64,000 nt of DNA from Prochlorococcus sp. AG-418-M08 (GCA_003213955.1 QCMG01000003.1:73769-137768), one strand, 5' to 3'; shown: positions 48,069 through 58,937, counted from the first letter of the stretch. The notes: a model not told the origin generated them from the sequence alone. Translations and numbers: made by a program.

Positions 48069-48638
48069 TGAATTGTTTGTATAGCAGAGATTTGAAAGAC
48101 AAGAGTTTTGAATTCAAGTCTAATTACCTCGAACTTGCATATCATATGGAGCAAATACGAATACGGCAACCGAAAATGCCGGCGGCGCAAAGCTTTATAC
48201 AAAATTTAATGTCATTTTTAGCTATTTATCAATATTCTTAAATATTAAAATTTTAAAAACTTAAAAGAGAATAACATCGGAGAAAAGAGTGAGAAGTATT
48301 GCTACAACTAGTTTTTTAATAAAATATTTAATTTTCTAATCAAACAAAAGATTATATTCAAAAGTAATAAATTTAAGAATTTCAACTATTTATTATTTTT
48401 TATTAACTTTCACATATATTTCCTTCTCAGCACATGAGTAACATTATTTCAATATTGAAATAAACAAAATTAAGTAAAGATCCTGAAATAAATAATATAA
48501 AATCCTTAAATTAAAAAATTATTGATGAGTGAAACATCAAATTTGAATTTTTTTTTTAACTTTGCACTTATGATTCAAATGTTTGGATAATTTCTTCAAA
48601 TTAATTCATTCGTTTAAAAATCAAAGAAATAAAGAAAA
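48069..48638. other. 570-bp noncoding interval between HU and glgX
   Basis: The longest gene-free stretch. It must hold the divergent promoters of hupB and glgX. Most is AT-rich, but a GC-rich patch at about 48160-48200 includes a CGGCA/TGCCG hairpin (48164-48168 and 48177-48181). A 31-codon ORF (48146-48241) crosses this patch; its codons are unlike genes here, so I do not call it. No tRNA or known ncRNA is recognised. Confidence 0.7.
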
Positions 48639-50672
48639 GTGAATGATATAAAATTGGGGAACCCATTGCCTCTTGGAAGTTCAATAACTTCAGAAGGTGT
48701 CAATTTCTCATTAATAGCTTCAAATGCAGAATACATAGAAATTTTATTATTTGATACTGAAGACGCAGTTGCTCCAAAAAAAATTTTTAAATTAGATAAT
48801 AATCATAAGACTGGGCCTTACTGGCATGCAGAAATAAACGACCTCAAAGAAGGCTCAATATATGCCTTTAGAGTTAAACAAAAGGATAATGAACTTAATA
48901 AGAATCATTCTAAAAGAGTATTAATTGATCCTTGTTCAAGAGGTATTACTGGATGGAATAATTACAAAAGAAAAAATGCGATAAATAATTTTGATAATAT
49001 TGATTCTTGTCTAAAAAGTGTTGTTTGTGATAGAAAATTTTTTAATTTTCAAGATTATCCTAGACCTAAACATTCTTGGGAAGAAACAATAATTTATGAG
49101 CTCCATATCAAAGCATTTACTCAATCTTCTAATGAAGAAGAAAGTTGCTTTAAAAATTTTTTAAAAAAAATTCAATATCTAAAAGAACTTGGTATAACAA
49201 GTATTGAATTGCTTCCTGTATTTTGTTTTGACCCAAGTGATGCTCCAGATGGATTAGAAAATTTCTGGGGTTATAGTCCTATCAACTGGTTCACCCCACA
49301 TTTTCAATATCTATCTAATAAATCTGCCAAACAAAATAGAGAAGAATTTAGAGAGTTTGTGGAAGAATGCCATAAAGCAGGTATTGAAGTTATTCTTGAT
49401 GTGGTTTACAACCATACAACTGAAGGTAATTCTGAAGGACCAGCAATATCTTGGAAAGGAATAGATGAAAACCTTTATTACTTCATAGACGAAAATAAAA
49501 ATTATCAAGATGTCTCTGGATGTGGAAATACAATTGCAGCAAATAGAGGTTTAGTTAGGAAATTAATTATAGAGTCATTAAAATGTTGGGCAAATGAATT
49601 AGGGGTTGATGGTTTTAGATTTGATTTGGGTATTGCTCTATCTAGGGGAGAAAATCTTGTCCCTCTTGATAATCCACCAATTTTTGATGATATTGACTGT
49701 GAGCCTGAACTCGCAGATATCAAATTAATCAGTGAGCCTTGGGATTGTGGTGGATTATATAAGTTAAACGATTTTCCCTCTAAGAAAACTTTTACATGGA
49801 ATGGTCATTTCAGAGACGACGTAAGGAGATTTTGGAAAGGAGATAAAGATACTGCTTGGAATATGAGTGACAAAATCAAAGGTAGCCCATCTCATTACAA
49901 AGAGAATAATTTTTTTCCAAAGTCTATAAATTTCATTACTTCCCATGATGGTTTTACACTAAAAGACTTAGTCACCTTTAACAACAAATATAACTTTGCG
50001 AATAAAGAGCAAAATAGGGATGGAGATAACCATAACAATTCTTGGAATCATGGAGTGGAAGGACCTACATCAAACTTATTAATTAAAAAATTAAGAAAAC
50101 GGCAACAAAAAAATTTACTTTTAAGTTTATTTATCTCAAAAGGTGTCCCAATGTTGCTTATGGGTGATGAGCTTGGGAGATCTCAAGGCGGTAATAATAA
50201 CTCTTGGTGTCAAAATAATATATTGGGTTATATGAATTGGGATAAAGATCAACAAGATTTAGAAGTATTTGATTATCTTAAATATCTAATTAGATTAAGA
50301 AAAAAATTTATTAAGTTATTTAATCCTATTTTGTCACCAAATGAGCGAGAAAATGATACTTTGGTAAATTATTATTGGCACGGTTCAAAGTTAGAAAATC
50401 CGGATTGGAGTAGTTGGTCACATACAATTGCATTTAGTATTAATAAGGGTAAAAATAATCCACTAATTTGGGCAGGCTTAAATGCATATTCAAAAAATAT
50501 TGATTTTCAATTACCAAAATCTAAAAGCAAATGGCTCAAAGTTATTGATACTAGTGAGTCAGAAATTCATAAGCCAATTCCCATTAACGAAAAATCTGTC
50601 AAATTAGAGAATAGAAGCTCTGTATTAATTATTTCAGAAGAAGTATTTGGAACAAAAAATAATATATTCTAA
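48639..50672 (+). CDS. glgX: Glycogen debranching enzyme / isoamylase-type
   Basis: 677 residues of GH13. N-terminal CBM48 domain (about 1-110), then catalytic barrel with VILDVVYNHT, VDGFRFDLG (nucleophile Asp), LISEPWDCGG (acid Glu) and FITSHDGFTLKDLV. GTG start at 48639. It removes alpha-1,6 branches in glycogen degradation, which powers night metabolism in cyanobacteria. The symporter after tRNA-Gly may be functionally linked. Confidence 0.93.
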   Translation: MNDIKLGNPLPLGSSITSEGVNFSLIASNAEYIEILLFDTEDAVAPKKIFKLDNNHKTGPYWHAEINDLKEGSIYAFRVKQKDNELNKNHSKRVLIDPCSRGITGWNNYKRKNAINNFDNIDSCLKSVVCDRKFFNFQDYPRPKHSWEETIIYELHIKAFTQSSNEEESCFKNFLKKIQYLKELGITSIELLPVFCFDPSDAPDGLENFWGYSPINWFTPHFQYLSNKSAKQNREEFREFVEECHKAGIEVILDVVYNHTTEGNSEGPAISWKGIDENLYYFIDENKNYQDVSGCGNTIAANRGLVRKLIIESLKCWANELGVDGFRFDLGIALSRGENLVPLDNPPIFDDIDCEPELADIKLISEPWDCGGLYKLNDFPSKKTFTWNGHFRDDVRRFWKGDKDTAWNMSDKIKGSPSHYKENNFFPKSINFITSHDGFTLKDLVTFNNKYNFANKEQNRDGDNHNNSWNHGVEGPTSNLLIKKLRKRQQKNLLLSLFISKGVPMLLMGDELGRSQGGNNNSWCQNNILGYMNWDKDQQDLEVFDYLKYLIRLRKKFIKLFNPILSPNERENDTLVNYYWHGSKLENPDWSSWSHTIAFSINKGKNNPLIWAGLNAYSKNIDFQLPKSKSKWLKVIDTSESEIHKPIPINEKSVKLENRSSVLIISEEVFGTKNNIF

Positions 50673-50673
50673 A

Positions 50674-50744
50674 AGCGGGCGGCGGGAATCGAACCCGCAT
50701 CTTCAGCTTGGAAGGCTGAGGTTTTACCACTAAACCACGCCCGC
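50674..50744 (-). tRNA. trnG-TCC: tRNA-Gly (anticodon TCC)
   Basis: On the minus strand acceptor GCGGGCG (50744-50738) pairs with CGCCCGC (50681-50675), discriminator T. Anticodon loop CTTCCAA gives TCC. T-loop is TTCGATT. It begins 2 bp after the glgX stop. Confidence 0.95.
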
Positions 50745-50805
50745 AATAAGTAATAGAATTACCTTTGCAATAATACATTATCAAACATTCAACAAAGTTA
50801 AAAGA

Positions 50806-52197
50806 TTGGAAAATTCACACTCAAACAATATAAGCGGATCAAGAACAAGATTAATGCTCTCTTACGGACTTGGAGATGCAGGAACAGGCTTAGCAGCTAC
50901 TCAATTTGGCTTCTTCCTCTTTAGATTCTTTATTTGTTCTGCAGGTTTACCAGTTTTAATTGCAGGTTCATTACTAATGTTGATAAAGATTTGGGACGCA
51001 GTAAACGACCCATTGATAGGATGGTTAAGTGATAGGACAAAGTCCAGATGGGGTCCTAGGATACCTTGGATGCTAGTTGCAGCTGTACCTCTTGGGCTTT
51101 CTTTGGCAGCAATATGGTGGATCCCTTCAGGTCATGTAATAAACAAAACAATATATTACGCTTTAATTTCAATAATAGTTATGACTGCTTATACAAGTAT
51201 CAATCTTCCTTTTGCAGCTCTATCTACAGAAATCTCAGAAAAAACTTCAATAAGAACCAGATTAAATGCTGCGAGATTTACAGGCTCAATAATAGCTGGT
51301 TTAACTGGATTAATAATAGCTGGAGTGGTTTTAAATTCAGAGGGAATAGTTAACGAATATTTCTTTATGGGCAAAATTAGTGGCTTGATAGCAGTAATAA
51401 CAACTTTAATATCATGCTGGGGACTAGCTCCCTATGCAAAAAAGGCTAGGAGACCTACTGGGAAGGCAGAGCCAATTAAATTTCAATTTAAAAGAATATT
51501 TAATAACAAAAAATTTCTCAAAGTAATTTCTCTTTATATATTACTTTGGTGTGCACTGCAATTAATGCAAACTGTAGCGTTAATTTATGTAGAGGATGTT
51601 CTTAATGTCCCCTCAAAAATTGCTAACTGGGTTCCAATACCCTTCCAAATAAGTGCACTAATAGGATTACAAATATGGGCAAGAGTATCAAATAAATTGA
51701 ACAGAATTTCAGCCTTGAACTATGGTGCAATTATTTGGATTTTCGCATGTACAGCAGCGTTATTTTTACCTTCTTTATCTCAAGTCTCATCCCTAGAAGG
51801 CTTATTCTTAAATATTTACAATCTTATTTTATTTGTAATTTTGATTATCATAATATGTCTAATTGGGATTGGGGCTTCAACCGCTTACTTGATACCTTGG
51901 TCACTACTTCCTGATGCAATAGACGAAGACTCAGAAAAACCAGCAGGACTATATACTGCTTGGATGGTTCTTATTCAGAAAATTGGGATTGGACTAAGTG
52001 TTCAAGTTTTAGGCTTATTACTATATGTATCTGGTTATCAATCATGCTTTGTGGACAATACCAGTTTAAATATTATTGAACAATCATCCTTAGCACAATT
52101 AACCATTAGATTATGTATTGGATTTATACCTTCTTTATTGGTAATAATTGGACTATTTATAATGAGAAAGTGGGATCAAAAATTATTAACCAACTAA
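50806..52197 (+). CDS. glcH: GPH-family sugar:cation symporter, GlcH-like
   Basis: 463 residues with about 12 transmembrane helices. LMLSYGLGDAGTGLAATQF at the start and the loop DPLIGWLSDRTKSRWGPRIP (66-85) are features of the glycoside-pentoside-hexuronide family. Prochlorococcus carries a MelB-annotated member shown to be a glucose transporter (GlcH), and this gene is a plausible orthologue. TTG start at 50806. Proximity to glgX fits sugar metabolism. The substrate is inferred. Confidence 0.72.
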   Translation: MENSHSNNISGSRTRLMLSYGLGDAGTGLAATQFGFFLFRFFICSAGLPVLIAGSLLMLIKIWDAVNDPLIGWLSDRTKSRWGPRIPWMLVAAVPLGLSLAAIWWIPSGHVINKTIYYALISIIVMTAYTSINLPFAALSTEISEKTSIRTRLNAARFTGSIIAGLTGLIIAGVVLNSEGIVNEYFFMGKISGLIAVITTLISCWGLAPYAKKARRPTGKAEPIKFQFKRIFNNKKFLKVISLYILLWCALQLMQTVALIYVEDVLNVPSKIANWVPIPFQISALIGLQIWARVSNKLNRISALNYGAIIWIFACTAALFLPSLSQVSSLEGLFLNIYNLILFVILIIIICLIGIGASTAYLIPWSLLPDAIDEDSEKPAGLYTAWMVLIQKIGIGLSVQVLGLLLYVSGYQSCFVDNTSLNIIEQSSLAQLTIRLCIGFIPSLLVIIGLFIMRKWDQKLLTN

Positions 52198-52206
52198 TAT
52201 AAGAAT

Positions 52207-52962
52207 ATGTATTATCCAAAGTTTTTTAAAAGACTTATAAAAAGCCTTATCATCGGGGGGCAAGCAATTAACTATATCTTTAAAGGCAAAATTTCAAAAA
52301 ATGATCTTTTTGAACAGCTTATGGAATCAGGTCCTGGCAGTTTATTAATTGTTTTAATAACAGGTGTAGCTGCTGGTACTGTTTTTAATATTCAAGTAGC
52401 GTCCCAGCTAACAAGCATGGGTGTTTCAAGCGAAATTGGGGGCTTATTAGCTGTTGGGATGGCAAGAGAAATGGCCCCTCTTCTGACTGCTACTTTAATG
52501 ACAGGCAAAGTTGCGACTGCATATGCGGCTCAACTTGGAACTATGAAAGTTACAGAACAAATAGAAGCTATAACAATGTTAAGGACTGAACCTATTCAAT
52601 ACTTAGTAGTTCCAAGATTATTGTCCATGATAATCATGTCACCAATACAATGTCTTTTATTTTTATCGGTTGCTTTATGGAGTGGGCAAATCTGGAGCAC
52701 AATTTTTTATAACGTTCCTCCTATAGTTTTTTGGACCTCAGTACGTTCTGGTAATGTAAGCTTAACCAGTTCAGACTTATCATCTATGATAATTAAATCC
52801 GTAGTATTCGGATTAATAATATCAATTATCGCTTGTGGATATGGACTTACTACAAAAGGTGGTCCAAAGGAAGTAGGAACAAGTACAACAGGCGCTGTAG
52901 TAATGACTCTTGTTGCGGTATCTTTAATGGATGTATTTCTTACACAAATATTATTTGGATAA
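52207..52962 (+). CDS. MlaE/TGD1-type lipid ABC transporter permease
   Basis: 251 residues with about five membrane helices; residues 57-100 read TGVAAGTVFNIQVASQL then GLLAVGMAREMAPLLTATLM, the MlaE signature. This family moves phospholipids between membranes, in chloroplasts as TGD1. The ATPase and MCE-domain partners are not in the window. The DUF3119 gene follows after 4 bp. Confidence 0.88.
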   Translation: MYYPKFFKRLIKSLIIGGQAINYIFKGKISKNDLFEQLMESGPGSLLIVLITGVAAGTVFNIQVASQLTSMGVSSEIGGLLAVGMAREMAPLLTATLMTGKVATAYAAQLGTMKVTEQIEAITMLRTEPIQYLVVPRLLSMIIMSPIQCLLFLSVALWSGQIWSTIFYNVPPIVFWTSVRSGNVSLTSSDLSSMIIKSVVFGLIISIIACGYGLTTKGGPKEVGTSTTGAVVMTLVAVSLMDVFLTQILFG

Positions 52963-52966
52963 ATCA

Positions 52967-53377
52967 ATGTTTAAGACCAAATCAAAGACCCAAGAACCAG
53001 TAACAATTTCTCCATCATTTCAATTACCAATAATCTTAATAATTTTAAGTTTTATGCTCCTATTTTTAAATATTGGTTATTGGCCCACAATAGTATTTGC
53101 TTCTTTTAGCTTTTTTTTACTGTTTCAATCATTCACCTTAAGAATAAAAGTTACGAGCGAAGATTTTGTAGTTTTGCAACTAGGTAAAGAAATTAGGACC
53201 TTTCCCTTTAAAAATTGGATCTCTTGGAAATTCTTTTTTCCAATAATTCCTGGTATTTTTTATTTTAGAGAGAAGTCTAGTCCCCATTTATTACCTATAC
53301 TATTTAATCCAGAGCAATTAAAAAAAGAACTTATCAAAAAGGTTGAGTCTCTGGAAATTAAAAATCCTGCAAACTAA
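52967..53377 (+). CDS. DUF3119 family membrane protein
   Basis: I choose the ATG at 52967 (136 residues) over an upstream in-frame start that would overlap the permease. Two hydrophobic helices (LIILSFMLLFLNIGYW, ASFSFFLLFQSF) lead to a soluble part with VLQLGKEIRTFPFKNWISWKF, typical of the cyanobacterial family DUF3119. Function unknown. It is in the row mlaE-like, DUF3119, DUF3086, plsY, probably an operon. Confidence 0.8.
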   Translation: MFKTKSKTQEPVTISPSFQLPIILIILSFMLLFLNIGYWPTIVFASFSFFLLFQSFTLRIKVTSEDFVVLQLGKEIRTFPFKNWISWKFFFPIIPGIFYFREKSSPHLLPILFNPEQLKKELIKKVESLEIKNPAN

Positions 53378-53404
53378 TTTTTTGAATTACTACCAATTTT
53401 TTAA

Positions 53405-54415
53405 ATGACAAGTACTAAAGTTTCTAAAAATAATCCTGATAAGGAATCAATAACGAATGAAACAAATAAAGAAACAAAAGATAATGAAATCATAAGAAAC
53501 AAAACAACTCAAAATAAAAAGGGAACTTCGTTAAGCAAAAAAACTAATAAATCTGTAGATGACCTCTCTAATGAAATCTTTAGCGAGCTTATTGCAAAAA
53601 AAGTTTCTTTAGTTAAAGAAATAAAAGATTTAGAAACAAAAAAAAATGAATTAGAAAAAGATATCGAATCAAATTTCAAGGGTCAATCAGAAAATGTAGC
53701 CAAAAGAGTAAAAGGATTCCAAGAATATTTAATGGGCTCTTTACAAAACCTCTCACAAAATGTAGAAAAACTAGAATTAGTTTCACAACCTATAGTTGTA
53801 AAGCCATCTCCTCTTGATGATAAAAAAGAGAATTTAAACAAAAATGAATTAGTTACTGTTCCTGCATTATCTGAAACATTTAAGCCAGATGAAACACTTA
53901 TTAGAAATTGTTTTTCAACGTTTACAGAACAGCCTGATTTTTATTCAGAACCTTGGAAATTAAGACGCAGCCTTGATTTATCAGATATAGAAGTGATGGA
54001 TGATTGGTTTTTTAACATGGGGGGAAGAGGTTCATTAGAAAGTAGGGGCTCGAGGCAAAAAAATGCTTTATTATCTGCTGGATTAATAGCTATTCTTGGG
54101 GAATTGTATGGAGATCAGTTTCAAACTCTAATATTAGCTTCGCAACCTGAAAGATTAGGAGAGTGGAGAAGAATTTTACAAGATTCCTTAGGTCTTACAA
54201 GAGATGATTTTGGACCTAATAGTGGAATTGTACTTTTTGAAAGACCAGAAGGGGTTATTGAAAGAGCAGATAGATTAGAGGCCAATGAAGAATTACCGTT
54301 CATTATCGTGGACGCAGCGGAAACATCTGTAGAAATTCCAATTCTTCAATTTCCATTATGGCTTGCTTTTGCTGGCTCAAACAATGAAATTTATGATGAC
54401 CTAGAACTAAACTAA
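53405..54415 (+). CDS. DUF3086 family protein
   Basis: 336 residues. A polar, low-complexity N-terminus (about 1-50) precedes a coiled coil ([18 protein letters not shown]) and then the conserved globular domain with [28 protein letters not shown]-like region, and [21 protein letters not shown]. Cyanobacteria-specific, of unknown function. Its stop overlaps the plsY start by one base (TAATG). Confidence 0.82.
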   Translation: MTSTKVSKNNPDKESITNETNKETKDNEIIRNKTTQNKKGTSLSKKTNKSVDDLSNEIFSELIAKKVSLVKEIKDLETKKNELEKDIESNFKGQSENVAKRVKGFQEYLMGSLQNLSQNVEKLELVSQPIVVKPSPLDDKKENLNKNELVTVPALSETFKPDETLIRNCFSTFTEQPDFYSEPWKLRRSLDLSDIEVMDDWFFNMGGRGSLESRGSRQKNALLSAGLIAILGELYGDQFQTLILASQPERLGEWRRILQDSLGLTRDDFGPNSGIVLFERPEGVIERADRLEANEELPFIIVDAAETSVEIPILQFPLWLAFAGSNNEIYDDLELN

Positions 54416-55017
54416 TGCAAATTAATTTTTTAATTATTGTTATAAGTTATTTTTTGGGATCGCTGCCAACAGGCTTCTTATTTGGTAAATTCCTGAAAAA
54501 TATAGATTTAAGACTTATAGGGTCAGGATCAACTGGGGCAACTAACGTTTTAAGAAACGTAGGTAAATGGCCTGCTTTTTTTGTTTTTATAATTGATGTT
54601 GGCAAAGGCCTTATTGCCGTGAAGATTGCTCAGCTTTACACAAATCAAAGTCTATTTGTAGTTATAGCAGGCATTGCTTCTATTTTGGGACATATATGGC
54701 CAATATGGCTGAAAGGAAAAGGTGGGAAGGCTGTAGCCACAGGTTTAGGAATGTTTATTGCTCTTTCTTGGAAAGTAGGATTTGCATCACTGGGAATCTT
54801 TTTAATAATTCTTGCAAAATCTAAAATTGTATCTTTATCGAGTATTTCCTCTGCAATTTTTTTACCACTTCTAATGTTTTTGGATATCGGTGCTACCAAT
54901 CATTCCTACTTCTTGATAAGTTTATTTGTATCAATATTAGTTATTTGGAAGCATAGAACAAATATTAGACGATTACTTAAAGGAGAAGAATCAAAGCTTA
55001 ATGATATTAATAAATAG
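54415..55017 (+). CDS. plsY: Glycerol-3-phosphate acyltransferase PlsY
   Basis: 200-residue membrane enzyme using acyl-phosphate to make lysophosphatidate. Active-site loops [15 protein letters not shown] (36-50) and [13 protein letters not shown] are intact. Translationally coupled to DUF3086 and convergent with pyrF, overlapping by 11 bp. An ORF of five to six transmembrane helices is consistent. Confidence 0.95.
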   Translation: MQINFLIIVISYFLGSLPTGFLFGKFLKNIDLRLIGSGSTGATNVLRNVGKWPAFFVFIIDVGKGLIAVKIAQLYTNQSLFVVIAGIASILGHIWPIWLKGKGGKAVATGLGMFIALSWKVGFASLGIFLIILAKSKIVSLSSISSAIFLPLLMFLDIGATNHSYFLISLFVSILVIWKHRTNIRRLLKGEESKLNDINK

Positions 55018-55726
55018 AATCACAGATATCTAAAAAAGCCTTATTAGGATCTTTAGCTTTGGAAATTGATCGTCCAATAACCAACTTAGAAGCTCCATTA
55101 TTAATAGCTTCATAAGGAGTCATTATTCTATTTTGATCATCTTTATTTTGTGTATTTGTCCTTATACCAGGTGTAATTAATTCGAAATTATTTTTATAAA
55201 TTGATCTCAATATTTTTGCCTCCCATGGGGAACAAACGCATCCATCAAGTCCAGCATCGAAAGATAATTTTGCTAGCCTCACTACATTTTCTTCAATAGA
55301 GTTTTCCCTATCAAGATCAGTTTGAAATTCCTCTCTCGATAAGCTAGTTAAAACAGTTATTCCTACAATAGAGGGAGGATTCACATTAGCTATTTTTGAT
55401 CCTTCTAAAGATGCATTCTTTGATATGCTGAGTGCTTTAGAACCTGCTGAAGCGTGAACAGAAATAATATTCACTCCTAATTTGGAAACCTCATAACAGG
55501 CAGCCCTCATGGTATTTGGAATATCGTGAAATTTAAGATCTAAAAAAATTTTTTTATTCATTTTTTTCAAAATATCAATTACATCTGGACCCTCTTTCGT
55601 GAAAAGCTCTAAACCCACTTTTACCCACTTGATATTAGGGCATTTTTCTAGCAATAGTTTTGCTTCATTTATGTCTAATCCATCAATTGCCAATATAATT
55701 TTATCTGCTGAAAAAACTCTTTCCAT
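55007..55726 (-). CDS. pyrF: Orotidine 5'-phosphate decarboxylase
   Basis: TIM-barrel enzyme finishing UMP synthesis, 239 residues. Catalytic charged network in [13 protein letters not shown] (60-72), [18 protein letters not shown] and the phosphate-gripper [11 protein letters not shown]. 6 bp downstream of tyrS on the same strand. Confidence 0.97.
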   Translation of the reverse strand: MERVFSADKIILAIDGLDINEAKLLLEKCPNIKWVKVGLELFTKEGPDVIDILKKMNKKIFLDLKFHDIPNTMRAACYEVSKLGVNIISVHASAGSKALSISKNASLEGSKIANVNPPSIVGITVLTSLSREEFQTDLDRENSIEENVVRLAKLSFDAGLDGCVCSPWEAKILRSIYKNNFELITPGIRTNTQNKDDQNRIMTPYEAINNGASKLVIGRSISKAKDPNKAFLDICDSIY

Positions 55727-55732
55727 TAAACT

Positions 55733-56971
55733 TTAATTCTTAAACCTCTTAATTATTTTTTTCCCAATTTGTAAAATTTTTCCGTCTAAATCATTTACCG
55801 AATCAAATATAAGATCTGGGTTTATTACCTTTTCACTATTAATTCTTACACCTCCACCTTTAATAGATCTTTTTGCTTCACTACTAGATTTAAATAAGTT
55901 CAATACACTTAATAAATAAAAAAACTTAACAGGAAAAACTATTTCTTTTAATAAAATTTCAGGGATATCCCCAACTTTTTCTTTAAGTCCAAGAAATAAT
56001 TTTTCACAATTTGATTGTGCTTTAAGGGCTTCTGTAGATCCATGAAATAAAGTAGTAACTTCTAATGCCATACGTCTCTGCAGATCACGAGGATTATTTT
56101 CCTTAAGAATACTTAAATCTAATTCTGTAAGAAGTTCAAAATAAGAAGGTATAACATTATCAGGCACTTTTTCTAATTTTGAATACATCGAGAGAGAATC
56201 CTCGCTCAAACCTACAGTATTGAATTCAGATTTACTCATTTTCTTTATTCCATCTAAACCTGTAAGAATTGGAAGCAATATTCCATATTGAGGTTCTTGT
56301 TTGAAATACCTTTGAAGATCCCTTCCGATTGCAATATTAAATTTCTGATCTGTACCTCCTAGTTCAATATCTGAATTTACTGCTACAGAATCATAACCTT
56401 GAAGAAGTGGATATAAAAATTCGTGCAAAGCAATTGGGACTTGGGAATTATATCTTTTATTAAATTCCTCTTTAGCCATCATTTGTCCAACAGTTGTATT
56501 TGCCATTAATTCAATAATTGAATTAAGGTCTAAATTTTTTAACCATTCGCTGTTGTATCTAATTTCTATCTTATCCTTTGAATCAAAATCTAAAATTGAC
56601 TCACTAGAGGGTCTTCCCATACCTAACTGAGTTAAGTAAGTTTTTGCATTTTCTTTAACCTCTTTTTCTGATAACTGAACCCTTGTTTTATTTTTACCAG
56701 TTGGATCGCCTATTTGTGCAGTAAAATCTCCAATAATTAAGATCGCGATATGTCCATTATCTTGAAAAGCTCTTAGTTTCTTAAATAGAATACTGTGCCC
56801 AAGATGTATATCTGTTCCAGTCGGGTCTATCCCAAGTTTAACCCTTAGTTGTTTATTATTTTTTTTTGCGTTTTTAATTCTATCTGCAAAAGTTTGCTTC
56901 AAATTCTGAGTAGGGAAGTATTCTTCAATACCTCTTGAAAGCCATCTTGGCAGTTCTGATTCATCAACCAT
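55733..56971 (-). CDS. tyrS: Tyrosine-tRNA ligase
   Basis: Class I synthetase of 412 residues. The HIGH-type motif is [12 protein letters not shown] (54-65) and the KMSKS motif is intact ([10 protein letters not shown]). A C-terminal S4 RNA-binding domain is visible near 350-405 ([16 protein letters not shown]). The TyrZ-like HLGH pattern separates it from the E. coli TyrRS branch. Confidence 0.96.
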   Translation of the reverse strand: MVDESELPRWLSRGIEEYFPTQNLKQTFADRIKNAKKNNKQLRVKLGIDPTGTDIHLGHSILFKKLRAFQDNGHIAILIIGDFTAQIGDPTGKNKTRVQLSEKEVKENAKTYLTQLGMGRPSSESILDFDSKDKIEIRYNSEWLKNLDLNSIIELMANTTVGQMMAKEEFNKRYNSQVPIALHEFLYPLLQGYDSVAVNSDIELGGTDQKFNIAIGRDLQRYFKQEPQYGILLPILTGLDGIKKMSKSEFNTVGLSEDSLSMYSKLEKVPDNVIPSYFELLTELDLSILKENNPRDLQRRMALEVTTLFHGSTEALKAQSNCEKLFLGLKEKVGDIPEILLKEIVFPVKFFYLLSVLNLFKSSSEAKRSIKGGGVRINSEKVINPDLIFDSVNDLDGKILQIGKKIIKRFKN

Positions 56972-56990
56972 AGAAATTTACATTTAACAT

Positions 56991-57314
56991 TTAAGAGTTT
57001 TTATCAAGTTCAGCCTTCATTCTTATTAAAGTTTTATTCATCTGATCGAACATTTGGTCTGGGGTTATTCCAAATTGACTTAACTGAGTTTTTAATTGCT
57101 CTACAGTCATTTTCGCTTGGAAATCTTCAGACAATTCAAATCTTTTCATAAAAATTTTATAACGATCCATAAGAGATTCCATTCTTTTTATAAACATTTT
57201 TTTCCCTTCTCTATCAAATTTTCCATACTCAGAGCCAAGCTTCATTAGTTCTTGATAATCTGTAAAAAGCTTTTTAGCTTCTTCTTGTATAATATCAGAT
57301 TCAAAGAATGACAT
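56991..57314 (-). CDS. DUF1825 family protein
   Basis: 107-residue, mostly helical protein (ESDIIQEEAKKLFTDYQELM opening; FGITPDQMFDQMNKTLIRMK near the end). A cyanobacterial family, DUF1825, of unknown role. It lies 19 bp upstream of tyrS on the same strand. No membrane segment. Confidence 0.85.
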   Translation of the reverse strand: MSFFESDIIQEEAKKLFTDYQELMKLGSEYGKFDREGKKMFIKRMESLMDRYKIFMKRFELSEDFQAKMTVEQLKTQLSQFGITPDQMFDQMNKTLIRMKAELDKNS

Positions 57315-57650
57315 TTTAATCCCCCATATTCCTTTGATTAATTTTGTCCGTAATAATTTGGTGAAAGTATGACATTTTAAATGAAGTTCTTACCTATAAA
57401 AAAAATGATGTTTTAAAACGATTTTGATAGGAATTTTTCTTGGTGTTTCATATAAGATAACAGAATTATTATAAATTAAAAAAAGGTTTCATCAAAATTA
57501 TAGTTGAAGATTGATGATAAAAATTTGATTTGAGTTTGTTGGGTTGAACTTTGTATTGGGAGAAAAGTAAAAACCTTACAAGCAAAAAATAAATATATAT
57601 TATATTTTACAAAATTTGATGATAAAATTATAAAATTTCAGAAAACTAAT
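57315..57650. other. 336-bp AT-rich noncoding stretch
   Basis: No credible ORF or RNA gene seen. Base composition becomes extremely AT-rich toward 57651. It must contain the DUF1825 promoter and that of the following gene, but no convincing signal can be named. The contrast with the tight spacing elsewhere suggests a boundary of an accessory insertion. Confidence 0.6.
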
Positions 57651-58772
57651 ATGCCTAAAGTACTTGTTTTAAGAGAAGGAAGGCATTGCGATTTTTTAGC
57701 TGATATGGTTTGGATAAACCTTGCAATAGAAAAAAAAATAAATTTATTTTGTAATTCATACCCATCTTTTTTATTTGATACCAAAGGAGTTTATTCTAGC
57801 AATATTAAATATGCTCATGGAAGCGGATTCACACTTTATGGAAAATTAAAGAAATCAGAATTTATTGATTGTTGTGTTTCTGATTATGAAGTTGTTTTCG
57901 ATGCATATGATTATGTTATTTATCCTTCAATAAGAAAATTTGATAAATACTTCTGGAGATGTTTAGAGAGATTTGGAGGAGAGAAAGTTATCGCGATAGA
58001 TGGAGACGATGATGAATGTATTAGTTGGCATTCAAAATATTGTCTCTATTTTAAAAGAGAAACTTCCTCTATTGCTTACTCCTCAGGGATTAATCCAATA
58101 CAATGTTTTCTTCCTAAAATCATACTAGAAAATATTAAAAATCAAACTAAAGAATTTACTTCTAAAAAATATTTATTAGCTCCTTGTGATCCAAGGGATA
58201 GAAGTACTTTTATATACAAAAAGGAAAAAGATTATTTTCAGCAATATAAAGAATCTTTTTTTGCGTATACAGAAATGAGAGGAGGTGCAGAAGCTCTTCG
58301 TCATTACGAAATCATAGCTTCGGGAGCCGTTCCTTACTTTGGAGACATAAAACTTGTCCCAAAGTATTGTTTACATAATTATCCTAAAAACTTACAACTT
58401 GAAGCAAACAATTTGTATGAACAAGTCAAAAATAAACTTATTAATGAGGAGGACTTCAAATCAAAATATTACAAGATACAAAGTAGTTTTTATAATTGGA
58501 TTATCGAACATGGTGAGATTTATGGGTCAAAATTATTTTATGAAAAATTAATAAATAAAGTTTCCAATAAAAAAAAGAAATTTCTTGATGATCAAAAACT
58601 TTTTTGGATAAATTATCACGCCTATAAAAAAATTCACAATCGGTATAAGCCTTCGCGATTTAATAGTATAAAATTTATTTTCAATCTAAAGGTTTTTTTA
58701 TTTACATTTTATTGCCTTATCAATTCTAGAATCAAAGAACAATGGTATAAAAAAATGAGAAAATTGAATTAA
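57651..58772 (+). CDS. Glycosyltransferase-like protein of unknown specificity
   Basis: 373 residues. The N-terminus is MPKVLVLREGRHCDFLADMV and a segment at 207-233 (TEMRGGAEALRHYEIIASGAVPYFG, shown in two blocks: TEMRGGAEALRHYE and IIASGAVPYFGDI) resembles the nucleotide-sugar part of exostosin/GT family enzymes. It has an acidic IDGDDDEC motif at 116-123, and the C-terminus is very basic. No strong family assignment. Codons are ordinary, but flanks are AT-only and no operon partner is near, as in surface-polysaccharide genes of variable regions. Confidence 0.5.
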   Translation: MPKVLVLREGRHCDFLADMVWINLAIEKKINLFCNSYPSFLFDTKGVYSSNIKYAHGSGFTLYGKLKKSEFIDCCVSDYEVVFDAYDYVIYPSIRKFDKYFWRCLERFGGEKVIAIDGDDDECISWHSKYCLYFKRETSSIAYSSGINPIQCFLPKIILENIKNQTKEFTSKKYLLAPCDPRDRSTFIYKKEKDYFQQYKESFFAYTEMRGGAEALRHYEIIASGAVPYFGDIKLVPKYCLHNYPKNLQLEANNLYEQVKNKLINEEDFKSKYYKIQSSFYNWIIEHGEIYGSKLFYEKLINKVSNKKKKFLDDQKLFWINYHAYKKIHNRYKPSRFNSIKFIFNLKVFLFTFYCLINSRIKEQWYKKMRKLN

Positions 58773-58937
58773 GTCCACCTTTTATTTTTTTAACTCAAAA
58801 AGTATTTTTTTTTGAAAAAAAGATTAATCCATCAAATTTAATATTTATATATATATTTTTTTTTAAATTTTTATTTATAAATAATTCTCTGATTTATATA
58901 TATTCAGAATAAAATTTAGTAGAAATAATTTCTAATT
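58773..58937. other. Extremely AT-rich 165-bp gap
   Basis: About 100 bp is almost only A and T (tatatatata and poly-T tracts). No gene or hairpin terminator can be assigned; low-complexity spacer. Confidence 0.7.

Noticed and set aside
48146-48241. 31-codon ORF beginning MEQIRIRQPK
   Set aside because: Its third codon positions are G-rich, unlike every confident gene here; treated only as a GC-rich patch.
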